From UBA3775 sp051877895 (GTDB lineage: Bacteria; Bacillota; Clostridia; Lachnospirales; Lachnospiraceae): DNA of 23,305 nt. The stretch covers positions 1 to 23,305 of the forward strand of contig JBJEJI010000008.1 of the NCBI GenBank assembly GCA_051877895.1, in the 5' to 3' direction. The translations under genes were made by a program, and so were the position numbers. Each line of letters begins with the position of its first letter. Position 1 is the first letter of the stretch. Under the pieces are notes generated by a model. The model was given only the letters and a program-made list of their open reading frames with translations. It made no database searches and had not been told where the DNA came from. This document shows positions 22,899 through 23,305 of the stretch, in pieces.

Positions 22899-23305
22899 TT
22901 ACAATCCACGTGTCCAGTTTTTATCCCTGTCCGACAGAGTAATCGGGGTTCCGTCTTTCATATGATAACCTTCCGGAGATGCACTTCCGGAATATTCACC
23001 AAGCACATCCGGCCACTTTATGCCGATTTCCGGATGGTTCCACGCAATCCCTCCCTCATCACCGGGATGATAAAAATCCGTTACTTTGTAGCAGAATTCT
23101 GCGGTTTCGGACAGCACCAGAAAACCATGTGCAAAACCCGGAGATACATAAAACTGCTTTTTGTTCTCCTGACTAAGAATCACACCGAACCACTTTCCAT
23201 AGGTTGCTGAGCCGGGTCTCAAATCCACAGCCACATCAAAAACCTCGCCGGAGATAACACGCACCAGTTTTCCCTGGGGATGGTTAATCTGATAATGCAG
23301 ACCTC
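22899..23305 (-). CDS. rfbC: dTDP-4-dehydrorhamnose 3,5-epimerase, 5' part cut by window edge
   Basis: RmlC/RfbC converts dTDP-4-dehydro-6-deoxy-glucose to dTDP-4-dehydrorhamnose on the way to dTDP-rhamnose for surface polysaccharide. The visible 135 residues correspond to about the last 70 percent of a normal 185-190-residue enzyme. They start at GLHYQINHPQGKLV, which carries the catalytic histidine region. Then come RVISGEVFDVAVDLRPGS, FYVSPGFAHGFLVLSE, FCYKVTDFYHPGDEGGI with the active-site tyrosine, and the substrate-contacting IGIKWP. The gene is read on the minus strand and its start is beyond position 23305. Other rhamnose genes are probably just outside the window. No terminator was found in the 110 bases after the stop. 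Confidence 0.93.
   Translation of the reverse strand, partial: GLHYQINHPQGKLVRVISGEVFDVAVDLRPGSATYGKWFGVILSQENKKQFYVSPGFAHGFLVLSETAEFCYKVTDFYHPGDEGGIAWNHPEIGIKWPDVLGEYSGSASPEGYHMKDGTPITLSDRDKNWTRGL

Overview
The window looks like a chromosomal segment of a low-to-mid GC, Gram-positive anaerobe, most likely a Clostridia member of the Lachnospiraceae type. The reasons are strong AGGAGG-type ribosome binding sites, frequent TTG starts, Lachnospiraceae-like mannanase lipoproteins, BMP-type ABC lipoproteins, a YczE-type membrane protein and many intrinsic terminators. This placement is inference; there is no rRNA or other marker gene here. I saw no tRNA, rRNA, CRISPR array, phage gene or transposase.

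Left part (1-6385). A Na/Pi cotransporter with a PhoU tail is followed by two tandem GH26 beta-mannanase paralogues. The first has no signal peptide and the second is a lipoprotein. A convergent NimA-like flavin-binding protein follows. Two inverted copies of a roughly 135-bp multi-hairpin repeat, plus a partial third copy, lie in the intergenic spaces of this part and bracket the second mannanase and the flavoprotein gene.

Centre (6386-21599). This is one functional block that reads as a catabolic regulon for a cyclic ureide, with cyanuric acid the best fit and barbiturate the alternative. On the minus strand, in transcription order, are a BMP-family binding lipoprotein, a double-domain ABC ATPase and two permeases (uptake); then a cyanuric acid amidohydrolase/barbiturase-family ring-opening enzyme; a PucR-type regulator; and an operon of an allophanate-hydrolase-type amidase, DUF2877 (AllH-like), FdrA (AllF-like), DUF1116 (AllG-like) and carbamate kinase. 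The C-terminal domain of allophanate hydrolase is encoded separately, on the plus strand, divergent from the ring-opening enzyme. Proposed flow: uptake; ring opening to carboxybiuret (or ureidomalonate); phosphorolysis by the FdrA/DUF1116/DUF2877 carbamoyltransferase to carbamoyl phosphate plus allophanate (or malonamate); ATP from carbamate kinase; and amidase hydrolysis of the remainder. This would turn a nitrogen-scavenging route into an energy-yielding one.

The three operons of the block share a promoter layout: a TGTRAAY box 37-38 nt upstream of a TATAAT-type -10 with a poor -35, followed by a promoter-proximal intrinsic terminator preceded by GCAAAG. This suggests activator control (candidate: the PucR protein) plus transcript attenuation.

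Right part (21793-23305). Ordinary accessory genes: a YczE/YitT-family membrane protein, a 75-residue unknown protein and a 5'-truncated dTDP-4-dehydrorhamnose 3,5-epimerase that runs off the window. Pairings, promoter spacings and repeat alignments were all done by eye.
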